DNA of 64,000 nucleotides, from assembly GCF_023184515.1 (NCBI RefSeq), contig NZ_JAAHBP010000009.1, positions 248,001-312,000 of the forward strand, in the 5' to 3' direction. The stretch comes from Streptomyces sp. D2-8 (lineage in GTDB: Bacteria; Actinomycetota; Actinomycetes; Streptomycetales; Streptomycetaceae). Positions 51,846 to 60,401 of the stretch are shown here, piece by piece. The notes under the pieces are model-generated. The model saw only the letters and a program-made list of their open reading frames with translations, was not told where the DNA came from and searched no databases. Made by a program: the position numbers and the translations under genes. Every line of letters starts with the position of its first letter. Within the stretch, counting starts at the first letter, position 1.

Positions 51846-53971
51846 GCACCACCGCCGAGCTTCTGAAGCAGGCTTCCGAGCTGTTCCCGGACGAGGTCGT
51901 CACGAGTGCGCACGTACGCCACTTCGACCTGCCGCTGGGTGCCGGGCGCTTCGCCCTGATCACCCTGGACAACGGCCACGACCACACCAAGCCGACCACC
52001 TTCGGCCCGGCCTCGCTGGCGAACCTCAACGCCGCGATCGACCAGGTCGAGAAGGAGGCCGCGGACGGCGAGATCGTCGGCGTCGGCCTCACCGGCAAGC
52101 CGTTCATCTTCGCGGTCGGCGCCGACCTCAAGGGCGTGGAGATCCTCAAGGAGCACGAGCACGCGCTCGCCATCGGCAAGGGCGGCCACGAGGTCTTCAA
52201 GCGGCTGTCCAAGCTGGCCGTCCCGACCTTCGCGTACTACAACGGCGCCGCGATGGGCGGCGGTGTCGAGGTCGGTCTGCACTGCACCTACCGCACCGTC
52301 TCCGCGGCCCTCCCGGCGTTCTCGCTGCCCGAGGTCTTCCTCGGTCTGGTCCCGGGCTGGGGCGGCTGCGCCCTGCTGCCGAACCTGATCGGCCCCGAGA
52401 AGGCCGTCTCGGTGATCATCGAGAACAGCCTCAACCAGAACAAGCAGCTCAAGGGCAAGCAGGTCTACGAGCTCGGGATCGCCGACGCGATCTTCGAGGG
52501 CGCGGACTTCCTGGAGCAGTCGCTGATCTGGACCGCGACCGTCCTCAAGGGCGAGATCGAGATCGAGCGCCCGGTGATCGACCGCGGCGAGGGCTGGGAC
52601 CAGGCCGTCGCCAAGGGCCGCTTCATCGCGGACTCCAAGGTGCACGGCGCCGCCCCGGCCGCCTACCGCGCCCTGGACATCATCGCCGCCGCCAAGAACG
52701 GCGACCTCCAGCAGGGCTACGACGCCGAGGACAAGGCGCTCGCCGACCTCATCATGGGCGGCGAACTGCGCTCCGGCATCTACGCCTTCAACCTGGTGCA
52801 GAAGCGCGGCAAGCGCCCGGCCGGCGCCCCGGACAAGTCCCTGGCCCGCCCGGTCACCAAGGTCGGTGTCGTCGGCGCCGGTCTGATGGCCTCCCAGCTC
52901 GCGCTGCTGTTCCTGCGCCGCCTGGAGGTGCCGGTCGTGCTGACCGACATCGACCAGGAGCGCGTCGACAAGGGTGTGGGCTACGTCCACGCCGAGATCG
53001 AGAAGCTGCTCGGCAAGGGCCGGATCAACCAGGACAAGGCCAACCGCCTCAAGGCGCTGGTGTCCGGTGTCCTGGACAAGGCCGAGGGCTTCGCGGACGC
53101 GGACTTCATCATCGAGGCCGTGTTCGAGGAGATGGGCGTCAAGCAGAAGGTGTTCGCGGAGGTCGAGGCGGTCGCCCCGGCGCACGCGATCCTCGCCACC
53201 AACACCTCCTCGCTGTCGGTGTCGGAGATGGCGTCGAAGCTGAAGCACCCCGAGCGGGTCGTCGGCTTCCACTTCTTCAACCCGGTCGCCGTGCTGCCGC
53301 TGCTGGAGATCGTCCGCGGCGAGCAGACCGACGACGCCTCCCTGGCCACGGCGTTCGGTGTCGCCAAGAAGCTGAAGAAGACCGCGGTCCTCACCAAGGA
53401 CGCCCCGGCGTTCGTCGTGAACCGCATCCTGACCCGCTTCATGGGCGAGATCCAGAACATCATCGACGAGGGCACCCCCGTCGAGGTCGCCGAGAAGGGC
53501 ATCGAGCCGCTCGGTCTGCCGATGTCGCCGCTGGTCCTGCTGGAGCTGGTCGGCCCGGCGATCGGCCTGCACGTCTCCGAGACGCTCAACCGGGCGTTCC
53601 CGGACCGCTTCACGGTCTCCCCGAACCTCAAGGCGGTCGTCGAGGCGGGCAAGCGCGGCTTCTACGTCTACGACAGCGGCAAGCCCGAGCTCGACCCCGA
53701 GGTCGCCGCGCTGCTGAAGCAGGGCGACAGCGTCCTGACGGAGGAGCAGGTCCGCGACCGCGTGCTCGACGCGGTGGCGCAGGAGATCGGCATCATGCTC
53801 GACGAGGGCGTCGTCGCCGAGGCGCAGGACATCGACCTGTGCCTCATCACGGGCGCCGGCTGGCCGTTCCACCTGGGCGGCATCACGCCGTACCTGGACC
53901 GCGAGGGTGTCTCCGAGCGCGTGAACGGCAAGAGGTTCCTGGCCCAGGGCGTCGCGAGCGTCCCGGCGTAA
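51842..53971 (+). CDS. fatty acid oxidation multifunctional enzyme (FadB type)
   Basis: 709 aa with enoyl-CoA hydratase in the N-terminal third and 3-hydroxyacyl-CoA dehydrogenase after it. Hydratase: oxyanion-hole blocks FAVGADLKGV and YYNGAAMGGGVEVGLHC, and LPEVFLGLVPGWGG. Dehydrogenase: NAD loop VGVVGAGLMASQLA, catalytic FHFFNPVAVLPLLEIV and the C-terminal domain with PMSPLVLLELVG. The GTG at 51842 is in the stop of the thiolase gene, so both are co-translated and probably form the trifunctional complex. Confidence 0.95.
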   Translation: MSTTAELLKQASELFPDEVVTSAHVRHFDLPLGAGRFALITLDNGHDHTKPTTFGPASLANLNAAIDQVEKEAADGEIVGVGLTGKPFIFAVGADLKGVEILKEHEHALAIGKGGHEVFKRLSKLAVPTFAYYNGAAMGGGVEVGLHCTYRTVSAALPAFSLPEVFLGLVPGWGGCALLPNLIGPEKAVSVIIENSLNQNKQLKGKQVYELGIADAIFEGADFLEQSLIWTATVLKGEIEIERPVIDRGEGWDQAVAKGRFIADSKVHGAAPAAYRALDIIAAAKNGDLQQGYDAEDKALADLIMGGELRSGIYAFNLVQKRGKRPAGAPDKSLARPVTKVGVVGAGLMASQLALLFLRRLEVPVVLTDIDQERVDKGVGYVHAEIEKLLGKGRINQDKANRLKALVSGVLDKAEGFADADFIIEAVFEEMGVKQKVFAEVEAVAPAHAILATNTSSLSVSEMASKLKHPERVVGFHFFNPVAVLPLLEIVRGEQTDDASLATAFGVAKKLKKTAVLTKDAPAFVVNRILTRFMGEIQNIIDEGTPVEVAEKGIEPLGLPMSPLVLLELVGPAIGLHVSETLNRAFPDRFTVSPNLKAVVEAGKRGFYVYDSGKPELDPEVAALLKQGDSVLTEEQVRDRVLDAVAQEIGIMLDEGVVAEAQDIDLCLITGAGWPFHLGGITPYLDREGVSERVNGKRFLAQGVASVPA

Positions 53972-54133
53972 CGCGTAACCCCTGAGGGGGGTGGGGCGTA
54001 CGGTAACAATCCGTGCACCCGCCCCCCTTCTTGCATGCCGCCACAGATAGGATCCTCACACAATCCGACCATTGTTTACCTCACTCTGACGGTCTCCACC
54101 GCAGACCGCCGGGTGTCCTCGAAGGAGTCCTGC

Positions 54134-55576
54134 GTGGCGTCCCCTCGTCGCCGAACACCCCGACGCCGGGTTTGGCCCAAGATCAGGCTCCTGCTCCTCG
54201 TGGCGGTCGTCGCCGCCGGCGGAACGGCGCTCTATCCCGTGTGGAAGGCGGCGAACCCGGATCCGCCCGAGCTGAAGGTCCGCTACCGGACCGACACCCC
54301 GGCGACCGCGACGGCCGCCAAGCCGTCGCTGGAGGTCTTCAACCACACGGAGAAGCCACTGCCGTTGAGCGATGTGACGCTCCGGTACTGGTTCACCGCG
54401 GAGGGCGCCGCGTCGTACGCCTTCAACTGTGTCAACGCCGTCTTCGGCTGCTCGAACGTGGCCGGGCGGATCGTCGCGATGGACAAGGCCACCGACACCG
54501 CCGACCACTACCTGGAGGTCCGGTTCACGGCCGCCGCGGGCAGCCTGAAGCCCGGCGCCAACAGCAAGGGCATCGACCTCCAGCTCTTCCGCACCGACCA
54601 CAAGAAGCTGAAGCAGTCCGACGACCGCTCCTTCGACGCGGAGATGACCAGCTACAAGGAGGCGGAGAAGGTCACCGCCTACAAGCGGGGCGTCCTCGCC
54701 TGGGGCGAGGAGCCGGACGGCACCAAGGCGAGCGACGACAAGAAGGCGACGGCGAAGGCCGCCGCACCCGACCCGGTGCCGGCCCCTCCGGCCGGGGTGC
54801 TGTTCGACGACTTCACCTACCAGGGCCCCAAGGACCCGGCCCTGTTCAAGCACGGCTGGCTGGTCCGCACCAGCAAGGGCGGCCCGGGCGTCGAGAACAC
54901 CTGGGCGGCGGACGGCGTCAGCTTCCCCACCGCCGAGGGCTCCCACGCCGACGGCCAGGTGCTCAACCTGCGGGCGAGCACGGACGGCACCAAGGCCGGG
55001 ACGAAGCAGGCGAGCCTCGGCACGGCCGCGAGCAAGTTCCGCGACGGCACCTACGCGGCCCGGATCCACTTCAGCGACGAGCCGACCACCGGGCAGTCCG
55101 GCGACCACGTCAACCAGACCTTCTACACCATCGGCGGCACGGGCTCGAAGTACAGCGAGCTGGACAACGAGTACATGCCGAACGGCGGCTGGGGGCGGCC
55201 CGGGCCCAAGCTCGACACCGTGACCTGGTACGACCACAAGACGAACGACCGGGTCTACGAGACCACGAACAAGAGCCTCGACACCTGGCACACCGTGCTG
55301 ATCAGGGTGAAGGACGGCGTCGTCGCCTACTGGCTCGACGGCAAGAAGCTCTTCCTCAGCAACGGCAAGTACGCCCCGCGCGCGGACATGTCCGTGAACT
55401 TCAACCACTGGTTCATCGATCTGCCGTTCAAGGGCGACCGCGCCTGGGACATGAAGGTGGACTGGCTCTACTACAACGCGAACGACACCCTGTCGGCGAA
55501 GCAGGTGCAGTCCGCTGTCGAGGACTTCACCGACAAGGGTATGAACTACTTCGACACGGTTCGGGAGTCCCGGTGA
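54134..55576 (+). CDS. membrane-anchored CBM3-GH16-like protein
   Basis: 480 aa from GTG 54134 (GAAGGAG eight bases before). Arg-rich N-terminus, one membrane helix at 17-33 (IRLLLLVAVVAAGGTAL), then a family 3 carbohydrate-binding module at about 46-193 (SDVTLRYWFTAEG, ANSKGIDLQLFRTD, YKRGVLAWGEEPDG), a Lys/Ala/Pro linker, and a concanavalin-like domain to the end. That domain has ELDNE at 342-346, the GH16 pattern ExDxE for nucleophile and acid/base. So it should bind and cut or transglycosylate a beta-glycan outside the cell. Its stop overlaps the deacetylase start (GTGA), and the synthase genes are opposite. Confidence 0.8.
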   Translation: MASPRRRTPRRRVWPKIRLLLLVAVVAAGGTALYPVWKAANPDPPELKVRYRTDTPATATAAKPSLEVFNHTEKPLPLSDVTLRYWFTAEGAASYAFNCVNAVFGCSNVAGRIVAMDKATDTADHYLEVRFTAAAGSLKPGANSKGIDLQLFRTDHKKLKQSDDRSFDAEMTSYKEAEKVTAYKRGVLAWGEEPDGTKASDDKKATAKAAAPDPVPAPPAGVLFDDFTYQGPKDPALFKHGWLVRTSKGGPGVENTWAADGVSFPTAEGSHADGQVLNLRASTDGTKAGTKQASLGTAASKFRDGTYAARIHFSDEPTTGQSGDHVNQTFYTIGGTGSKYSELDNEYMPNGGWGRPGPKLDTVTWYDHKTNDRVYETTNKSLDTWHTVLIRVKDGVVAYWLDGKKLFLSNGKYAPRADMSVNFNHWFIDLPFKGDRAWDMKVDWLYYNANDTLSAKQVQSAVEDFTDKGMNYFDTVRESR

Positions 55577-57060
55577 GGAATAGGCGGTCCGGCGCCCACA
55601 GGCACGCTGCCGAGGCAACGGAGAACAAGCCGGTGGTGAGCAGGCGCTCCGCTCTGCTGATGGGCGGCACAGGCGGCGTCGCCATGGCCGGCGGCGGCGC
55701 GTGGCTCGGCAAGGTGGTGGCGCAGCCCGCCGCCGCCCCGGCCGCCGCGGGAGGCATCGGAGGTCTCACCACGCCTCCCCTCTACGCCCCCTCCGGCCGC
55801 CGCCCCAAGTACCGCCGGGCCACCTGGTCCCAGCAGTTCCAGTCCGGCCACGGCTGGACACCCGGGGGCGCGGGCACCGCGTCGGCCGAGGCGAACGACA
55901 AGTCCGTCTTCGTGCGCGGCACCCAGTCGGTCCGGGTGACCACGAGCGGCACCGGCAAGCAGAGTTACGTCCGCAAGACGGGCATGCCGGCGATGAGCCT
56001 GACGGGCAAGATGATCCGGCTGGTCTTCCGCGTCGAGGACGTGACGAACCTGGCCAAGCTCGTCTTCTACCTGGGCAGCGGTTCCCTCGCGAACCACTTC
56101 GCCTGGACGCACCACGTCCACTCCAAGACGTCGGCCAACTACGTCCAGTCCGGGGAGTGGGTGACCGTCCACCTCCAGTGGGCGGACGTCAACGCGGCGG
56201 CGGGCACGTACTCCATCGGCGCCGACGGCAAGCCGTCCACGAAGACCGGCTTCACCGACATGTCGTTCGCCGCGTACGACAACGCGGGCGGCCCGGTGAC
56301 CTACCGGCTCCAGGCCGTCGAGCTGATACCGGACACCGTCTCGGTCTTCCCCAAGGGCGTCGTCTCCATCACCTTCGACGACTCCCACAAGTCCGTCCAC
56401 GACCTGGCCCGGCCGGTCATGGACCGCTTCGGCTTCCCCGGCACGGTCTACAACATCGCCGACTCCATCGGCACCGGCAGCTTCCTGACACTCAACCAGA
56501 TGCGGTCGATGCAGGACTTCTCCGGCTGGGAGATGGGGGGCCACTCGTACGCGAACGCCGTCCACACCGCCAGCTACCCCAAGCTCACCGCCGAGCAGGC
56601 CGACGACGACTTCCGCAAGCTGCGCGAGTGGCTGGTGTCCAACGGCTTCACCAGCGAGCACTTCGCCTATCCGCACGGCGCGTTCCAGAAGACGTCCGAC
56701 GGGGTCCCGGTCGACCAGATCGCGAGCCGGCACTTCACCACGGCCCGGTCGATCATCTCCGAGACCATCGAGTCGTTCGCCCCGGCGATGCCGTACCGCC
56801 TCAAGGCGCTGACGGGCATCAACGACGGCACGGGCATCGGCGGGACGGCCCTGGCGAAGCTGACGGGCGCGGGCGGCCGGCTCGACCGGTGCGTGAACAG
56901 CGGTGACTGGCTGATCCTCTGTCTGCACAAGGTCGTCGACGGCGCCCCGGCGACGAGCACCGAGATCGGCAAGGCGGGCCTGGAGACGCTGATGAAGGCG
57001 ATCGACGACCGGGACATCCCGGTGCTGACGGTCGAGGAGGCCATGGCCTCCTACACCTGA
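55573..57060 (+). CDS. Tat-exported NodB-type polysaccharide deacetylase
   Basis: 495 aa. The signal has twin arginines (R24-R25 in VVSRRSALLMGGTGG), so export is by Tat. Residues 80-255 form a beta-sandwich that may bind glycan (SGEWVTVHLQWADV). The deacetylase domain follows: TFDD at 267-270 (metal Asp), H324 and H331 in GGHSYANAVH, YPHG at 366-369 and the end IPVLTVEEAM. The spacing H-x6-H differs from the usual H-(S/T)-x2-H, so metal binding may vary. GTG 55573 lies in the stop of the CBM3-GH16 gene. It probably removes N-acetyl groups from the glycan of this locus. Confidence 0.83.
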   Translation: MRNRRSGAHRHAAEATENKPVVSRRSALLMGGTGGVAMAGGGAWLGKVVAQPAAAPAAAGGIGGLTTPPLYAPSGRRPKYRRATWSQQFQSGHGWTPGGAGTASAEANDKSVFVRGTQSVRVTTSGTGKQSYVRKTGMPAMSLTGKMIRLVFRVEDVTNLAKLVFYLGSGSLANHFAWTHHVHSKTSANYVQSGEWVTVHLQWADVNAAAGTYSIGADGKPSTKTGFTDMSFAAYDNAGGPVTYRLQAVELIPDTVSVFPKGVVSITFDDSHKSVHDLARPVMDRFGFPGTVYNIADSIGTGSFLTLNQMRSMQDFSGWEMGGHSYANAVHTASYPKLTAEQADDDFRKLREWLVSNGFTSEHFAYPHGAFQKTSDGVPVDQIASRHFTTARSIISETIESFAPAMPYRLKALTGINDGTGIGGTALAKLTGAGGRLDRCVNSGDWLILCLHKVVDGAPATSTEIGKAGLETLMKAIDDRDIPVLTVEEAMASYT

Positions 57061-57087
57061 GGCCCGCACGTACAACCCGCACGCACA

Positions 57088-57120
57088 AGAGAGGGGCGGC
57101 CCCCCCGGCCGCCCCTCTCT
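57088..57120. terminator. bidirectional terminator of the polysaccharide locus
   Basis: AGAGAGGGGCGGCC (57088-57101) and GGCCGCCCCTCTCT (57107-57120) pair perfectly around five Cs, with pyrimidine-rich DNA following. It lies between the convergent deacetylase and synthase genes and can stop both. Confidence 0.85.
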
Positions 57121-57136
57121 TCGTTCTCCTACGGCT

Positions 57137-58900
57137 CTACCAGCCGCCCTGCCCGTAGCCCTGGCCCTGCCCCTGGCCCTGTTGCCACGACGGGTCCTGG
57201 GGCGGATACCCGCCCTGCTGCGGGCCGTGGCCCTGGCCCGGGTACTGCTGCTGGTACGGCTCGTGGTCCCCGGGGTGTCCGCCCTGCCACTGCTGCTGGC
57301 CGGCCGGTGCCGGCGACCCCCAGCTCACGCGCTGCTGCGGGACGGCCGCGTGGTGCTCCTCGTGATAGCCCGGGATCGGCTGCGGCTGGGAGGGGATGCC
57401 GCCCGCCGGACGGGGCCGGGTGCGCAGCGCCACGCCTTCCAGGCGCATCAGCTGGAGCGTCTCGGTGACCTTCTTGTCGGAGTACGGGTCCTCTTCCTCG
57501 AAGATCTCCGTCACATCGCTCTCGTGGTCGCCGGCCACGGACACCTCGACACCGCCCTGACGGGTGCCCCAGCTGCCCTTGTGCAGGGTGAACAGGGCGT
57601 AGAACCGCAGCGGGGTCAGCAGGGTCAGCTGGATCACGCCGTAGATCGGCGCGAGCAGGAACATGCCGAAGCGCTTGATGAAGCCCATGCCGCGGCGCGG
57701 GAAGTCGAGGTAGCGCACATTGCGGAGGTAGCCCATCAGGACCATGAAGACGAGGTAGTCGCCGATGTGGTTGACGAACTGCTGCGGCTTGATGATGGGC
57801 AGGATGACCATCGAGTAGAACATCGCCGAGCCGAAGACCAGCCACAGCGCGAGCTCCATGCAGGTCAGCCAGAAGGCGGGCCGGTACTTCTTCTGGTGCC
57901 GGAACGCCCACAGGGACTCGCGGAAGAAGGACTTGTTCCAGCGGACCTGCTGACGCAGGAAGTGCGGCAGCTTCTCGGGGACGGCCGTGTAGCCGACGGC
58001 GGTCTCCTGGAAGACGACCTGGCCTTCCATCAGGCAGTAGTTGGTCATGCGGCGGTCGTCACCGAAGACGGCCGGCTTGCCCAGGAACTGCTGGTTGAGG
58101 AAGTCCGGCAGGTACTTGCGCACCAGCGTGCCGCGGTACGCGGACAGCGCGCCGCAGCAGCACAGCACCGACTTCAGCCGCGAGTAGGCGGCCCGCTCGA
58201 AGAGGAACGAGTTGCCGTAGCGCAGGTCCTGGAGGCGGGTGAAGATGTTGCTGTCGTGGTTGAGCGCCAGCACCATGCCGGTGGAGGCCATGATCTTCTC
58301 GTCGGCCAGCGGCAGCAGCAGCTCGCGCACGGTGTCCCGGGACAGCACGGTGTCCGAGTCGACGCAGAGGAAGATGTCGGAGTACGGGGCGGCCTCGAAG
58401 CCCAGCGCCAGCGCCTCGCGCTTGCCCTTGTTCTCGGGCTGGACGCTGACGGTGTACTTGACGCCCTTGGCCTCGAACTCGCGGCGCATCTTCTTCGCGG
58501 CCCTGATGCCGGAGTCGTTGGCGCTGGCGTCGTCGATGATGTGGATCTCGTTCGGCAGGCGGCTCTGCGCGAGGAGGCTGCGCATGCCCTGCTCGAACAT
58601 CACCGGGTCCTCGTTGTAGATCGGGATGACCGCGGTGACCCAGGTGTTCTCCAGGTACTCCAGCTCCTCCCGCCCGGCCTTGGCCGGACGGTAGAAGAGG
58701 GCGCCGAACATCTTCAGGGCCAGCAGGCCCATGGCACCCATGGAGTACAGGTGCAGGGACCCGGCGTCCAGCCGGGTGGCGATCAGCGCGGCCAGGCCCA
58801 GGAAGACGAAGTACGAGACCTTCAGGTGCCGCCGCTTGCGGTGGGCCCGACGGCCACCGGAGTCGACGGCTCCCGGTATGTACGTATCGTCGGCAGTCAC
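57137..58900 (-). CDS. hyaluronan-synthase-like family 2 glycosyltransferase
   Basis: 587-aa integral membrane synthase that should both polymerise and export a glycan. Very close in layout to class I hyaluronan synthases: two N-terminal helices (YFVFLGLAALIA, SMGAMGLLALKMFGALFY), IPIYNED, DSDT at 181-184, GDDR at 280-283 and QQVRWNKSFFRESLW at 317-331, then several helices ending LRFYALFTLHKGSWGTR. Residues 460-587 are unusual: an acidic stretch followed by a Gln/Gly/Pro/Tyr-rich tail (QQQWQGGHPGDHEPYQQQYP). GTG 58900 overlaps the dehydrogenase stop (GTGA). The polymer is not necessarily hyaluronan. Confidence 0.85.
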   Translation of the reverse strand: MTADDTYIPGAVDSGGRRAHRKRRHLKVSYFVFLGLAALIATRLDAGSLHLYSMGAMGLLALKMFGALFYRPAKAGREELEYLENTWVTAVIPIYNEDPVMFEQGMRSLLAQSRLPNEIHIIDDASANDSGIRAAKKMRREFEAKGVKYTVSVQPENKGKREALALGFEAAPYSDIFLCVDSDTVLSRDTVRELLLPLADEKIMASTGMVLALNHDSNIFTRLQDLRYGNSFLFERAAYSRLKSVLCCCGALSAYRGTLVRKYLPDFLNQQFLGKPAVFGDDRRMTNYCLMEGQVVFQETAVGYTAVPEKLPHFLRQQVRWNKSFFRESLWAFRHQKKYRPAFWLTCMELALWLVFGSAMFYSMVILPIIKPQQFVNHIGDYLVFMVLMGYLRNVRYLDFPRRGMGFIKRFGMFLLAPIYGVIQLTLLTPLRFYALFTLHKGSWGTRQGGVEVSVAGDHESDVTEIFEEEDPYSDKKVTETLQLMRLEGVALRTRPRPAGGIPSQPQPIPGYHEEHHAAVPQQRVSWGSPAPAGQQQWQGGHPGDHEPYQQQYPGQGHGPQQGGYPPQDPSWQQGQGQGQGYGQGGW

Positions 58901-60168
58901 AGCTTGACCACCCGCGGGTGGTCGGCGGATTTGCCCCGGGTGTCGAAGAGGGCCCGGGCGCGGTCGGCGAGTTCGTCGAGGTCGATCTCGCGGTGCGGCT
59001 GGAGCAGGACGGTGAGGTCAGCGGCCTCGGCGGCGGCGAGGTAGTCGTCGGCCCGCTCGACGGGCACTCCGGCGACCTGCCAGTCCTCGACGCGCGGGTC
59101 GAAGTAGACGAGTTCGGCGCCGCGGGCGAGGAGGTTCTCCGCGACCGCCAGGGCCGGGCTTTCGCGCTGGTCGGAGATGTCCGGCTTGTAGGTCACGCCG
59201 AGCAGCAGCACCCGGGAGCCGCGGACGGCCTTGCCCTGGTCGTTGAGCAGATCGGCGGCCCGGTTCACCACGTGCACGGGCATCCGCTGGTTGATCTCCT
59301 GCGCCAGCTCCACGAAGCGGAACGGGATGCCCAGCGAACGCACCTTGTACGAAAGGTAGTTGGGGTCGATCGGGATGCAGTGCCCGCCGACGCCGGGGCC
59401 GGGGTAGAAGGGCGCGAACCCGAACGGCTTGGTGGAGGCGCACCGGATCGCGTCCCACAGGTCGACGCCGATCTCGCGGCAGAACATCGACATCTCGTTG
59501 ACGAGCGCGATGTTGACGTGCCGGTACGTGTTCTCCAGCAGCTTGGCCATCTCGGCCTCGCGGGTGCCCTTGGCCTCGACGACCCGGTTCACGAACCGCT
59601 CGTAGAGGGCGCGGGCGGCCTTGGTGCAGTCGGCCGTGATGCCACCGACGACCTTGGGCGTGTTCTCCAGGCCGAAGGAGGCGTTGCCCGGGTCGATGCG
59701 CTCCGGGGAGAAGGCGAGGTGGAAGTCGATGCCGACCCGCAGGCCCCCGGCCTCCAGACGCGGTCGGACGACCTCGTCGGTCGTGCCCGGGTACGTCGTC
59801 GACTCCAGGACCACGAGCGTGCCGGCGGTGAGGTGGGCGGCGATGTCTTCGACGGCGGCGTGCACCGCACCGAGGTCCGGGGCACCGTGATCGGTGAGCG
59901 GCGTGGGAACACATACGACCACCGCGGCGGCGTCGGCGATGACCGCGGCCTCGTCGACGGCCACGAAGCCCCGCTCCAGCATGGCGCGCACTTCGGCGTC
60001 GGTGATGTCGTCGACGTGTGAACGGCCGGCGTTCAGTCCGTCGACCACCCGTCGGCTGCGGTCGAGACCGACCACCTTCAGGCCCGCGGCAGCGGCGGAC
60101 CTGGCCAACGGCAGCCCCACGTAACCGAGTCCGACAACGACAAGATCCACCGCGGAGGATCTGCTCAC
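58897..60168 (-). CDS. nucleotide-sugar 6-dehydrogenase, UDP-HexNAc (WbpA/WecC) type
   Basis: NAD-dependent oxidation of a UDP-sugar C6 alcohol to a uronic acid, 423 aa. NAD loop GLGYVG at 13-18, SPERIDPGN, and the catalytic Cys C264 in GPGVGGHCIPIDPNYLSYK. The GGHCIP(I/V)DP form is characteristic of UDP-GlcNAc/ManNAc dehydrogenases; UDP-glucose dehydrogenases usually have GGSCFPKD. I start at GTG 60168 because the FAD-free NAD loop then has normal spacing; an in-frame GTG at 60273 would add 35 residues and contain a rare TTA codon. It supplies the coupled synthase. Confidence 0.85.
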   Translation of the reverse strand: MSRSSAVDLVVVGLGYVGLPLARSAAAAGLKVVGLDRSRRVVDGLNAGRSHVDDITDAEVRAMLERGFVAVDEAAVIADAAAVVVCVPTPLTDHGAPDLGAVHAAVEDIAAHLTAGTLVVLESTTYPGTTDEVVRPRLEAGGLRVGIDFHLAFSPERIDPGNASFGLENTPKVVGGITADCTKAARALYERFVNRVVEAKGTREAEMAKLLENTYRHVNIALVNEMSMFCREIGVDLWDAIRCASTKPFGFAPFYPGPGVGGHCIPIDPNYLSYKVRSLGIPFRFVELAQEINQRMPVHVVNRAADLLNDQGKAVRGSRVLLLGVTYKPDISDQRESPALAVAENLLARGAELVYFDPRVEDWQVAGVPVERADDYLAAAEAADLTVLLQPHREIDLDELADRARALFDTRGKSADHPRVVKL

Positions 60169-60327
60169 GACATCATTCCCCAACCCCGTTGCCACGGCGT
60201 CAGCCAGACGCAGCAGCAACCGGCCCCCCGAGCAAAAATCGAACAAGTCCAAGGAGGCTAACAAGACCTTCACTTTCTGACCATGTTCACCCTAGGTGCG
60301 CCTTGTCACCCACACATCTGTACAACC

Positions 60328-60359
60328 CTTGACACACCTCGTGTGTCTGGAGCGTCAAG
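60328..60359. promoter_or_regulatory. nested inverted repeats upstream of the dehydrogenase-synthase operon
   Basis: GACACAC-CTC-GTGTGTC (60331-60347) is a perfect short palindrome inside a wider pair CTTGAC (60328-60333) and GTCAAG (60354-60359). On the minus strand TTGAC at 60354-60358 could serve as a -35. This is the only structured element in the region before the operon and a plausible operator. Confidence 0.5.
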
Positions 60360-60401
60360 AGCCTCGGAATGAAGGGGCCGGTTCCGCTTCCTGGAGGGGA
60401 G

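Noticed and set aside
54134..60168. Identity with the matAB mycelial aggregation locus
   Set aside because: As I remember, matAB consists of different gene types (a single synthase-deacetylase arrangement); here the synthase is hyaluronan-synthase-like and a dehydrogenase is present.
60169..60273. Upstream extension of the dehydrogenase containing a TTA codon (possible bldA control)
   Set aside because: The added 35 residues precede the normal start of the NAD-binding fold and look like leader; without evidence of translation there, bldA dependence cannot be claimed.
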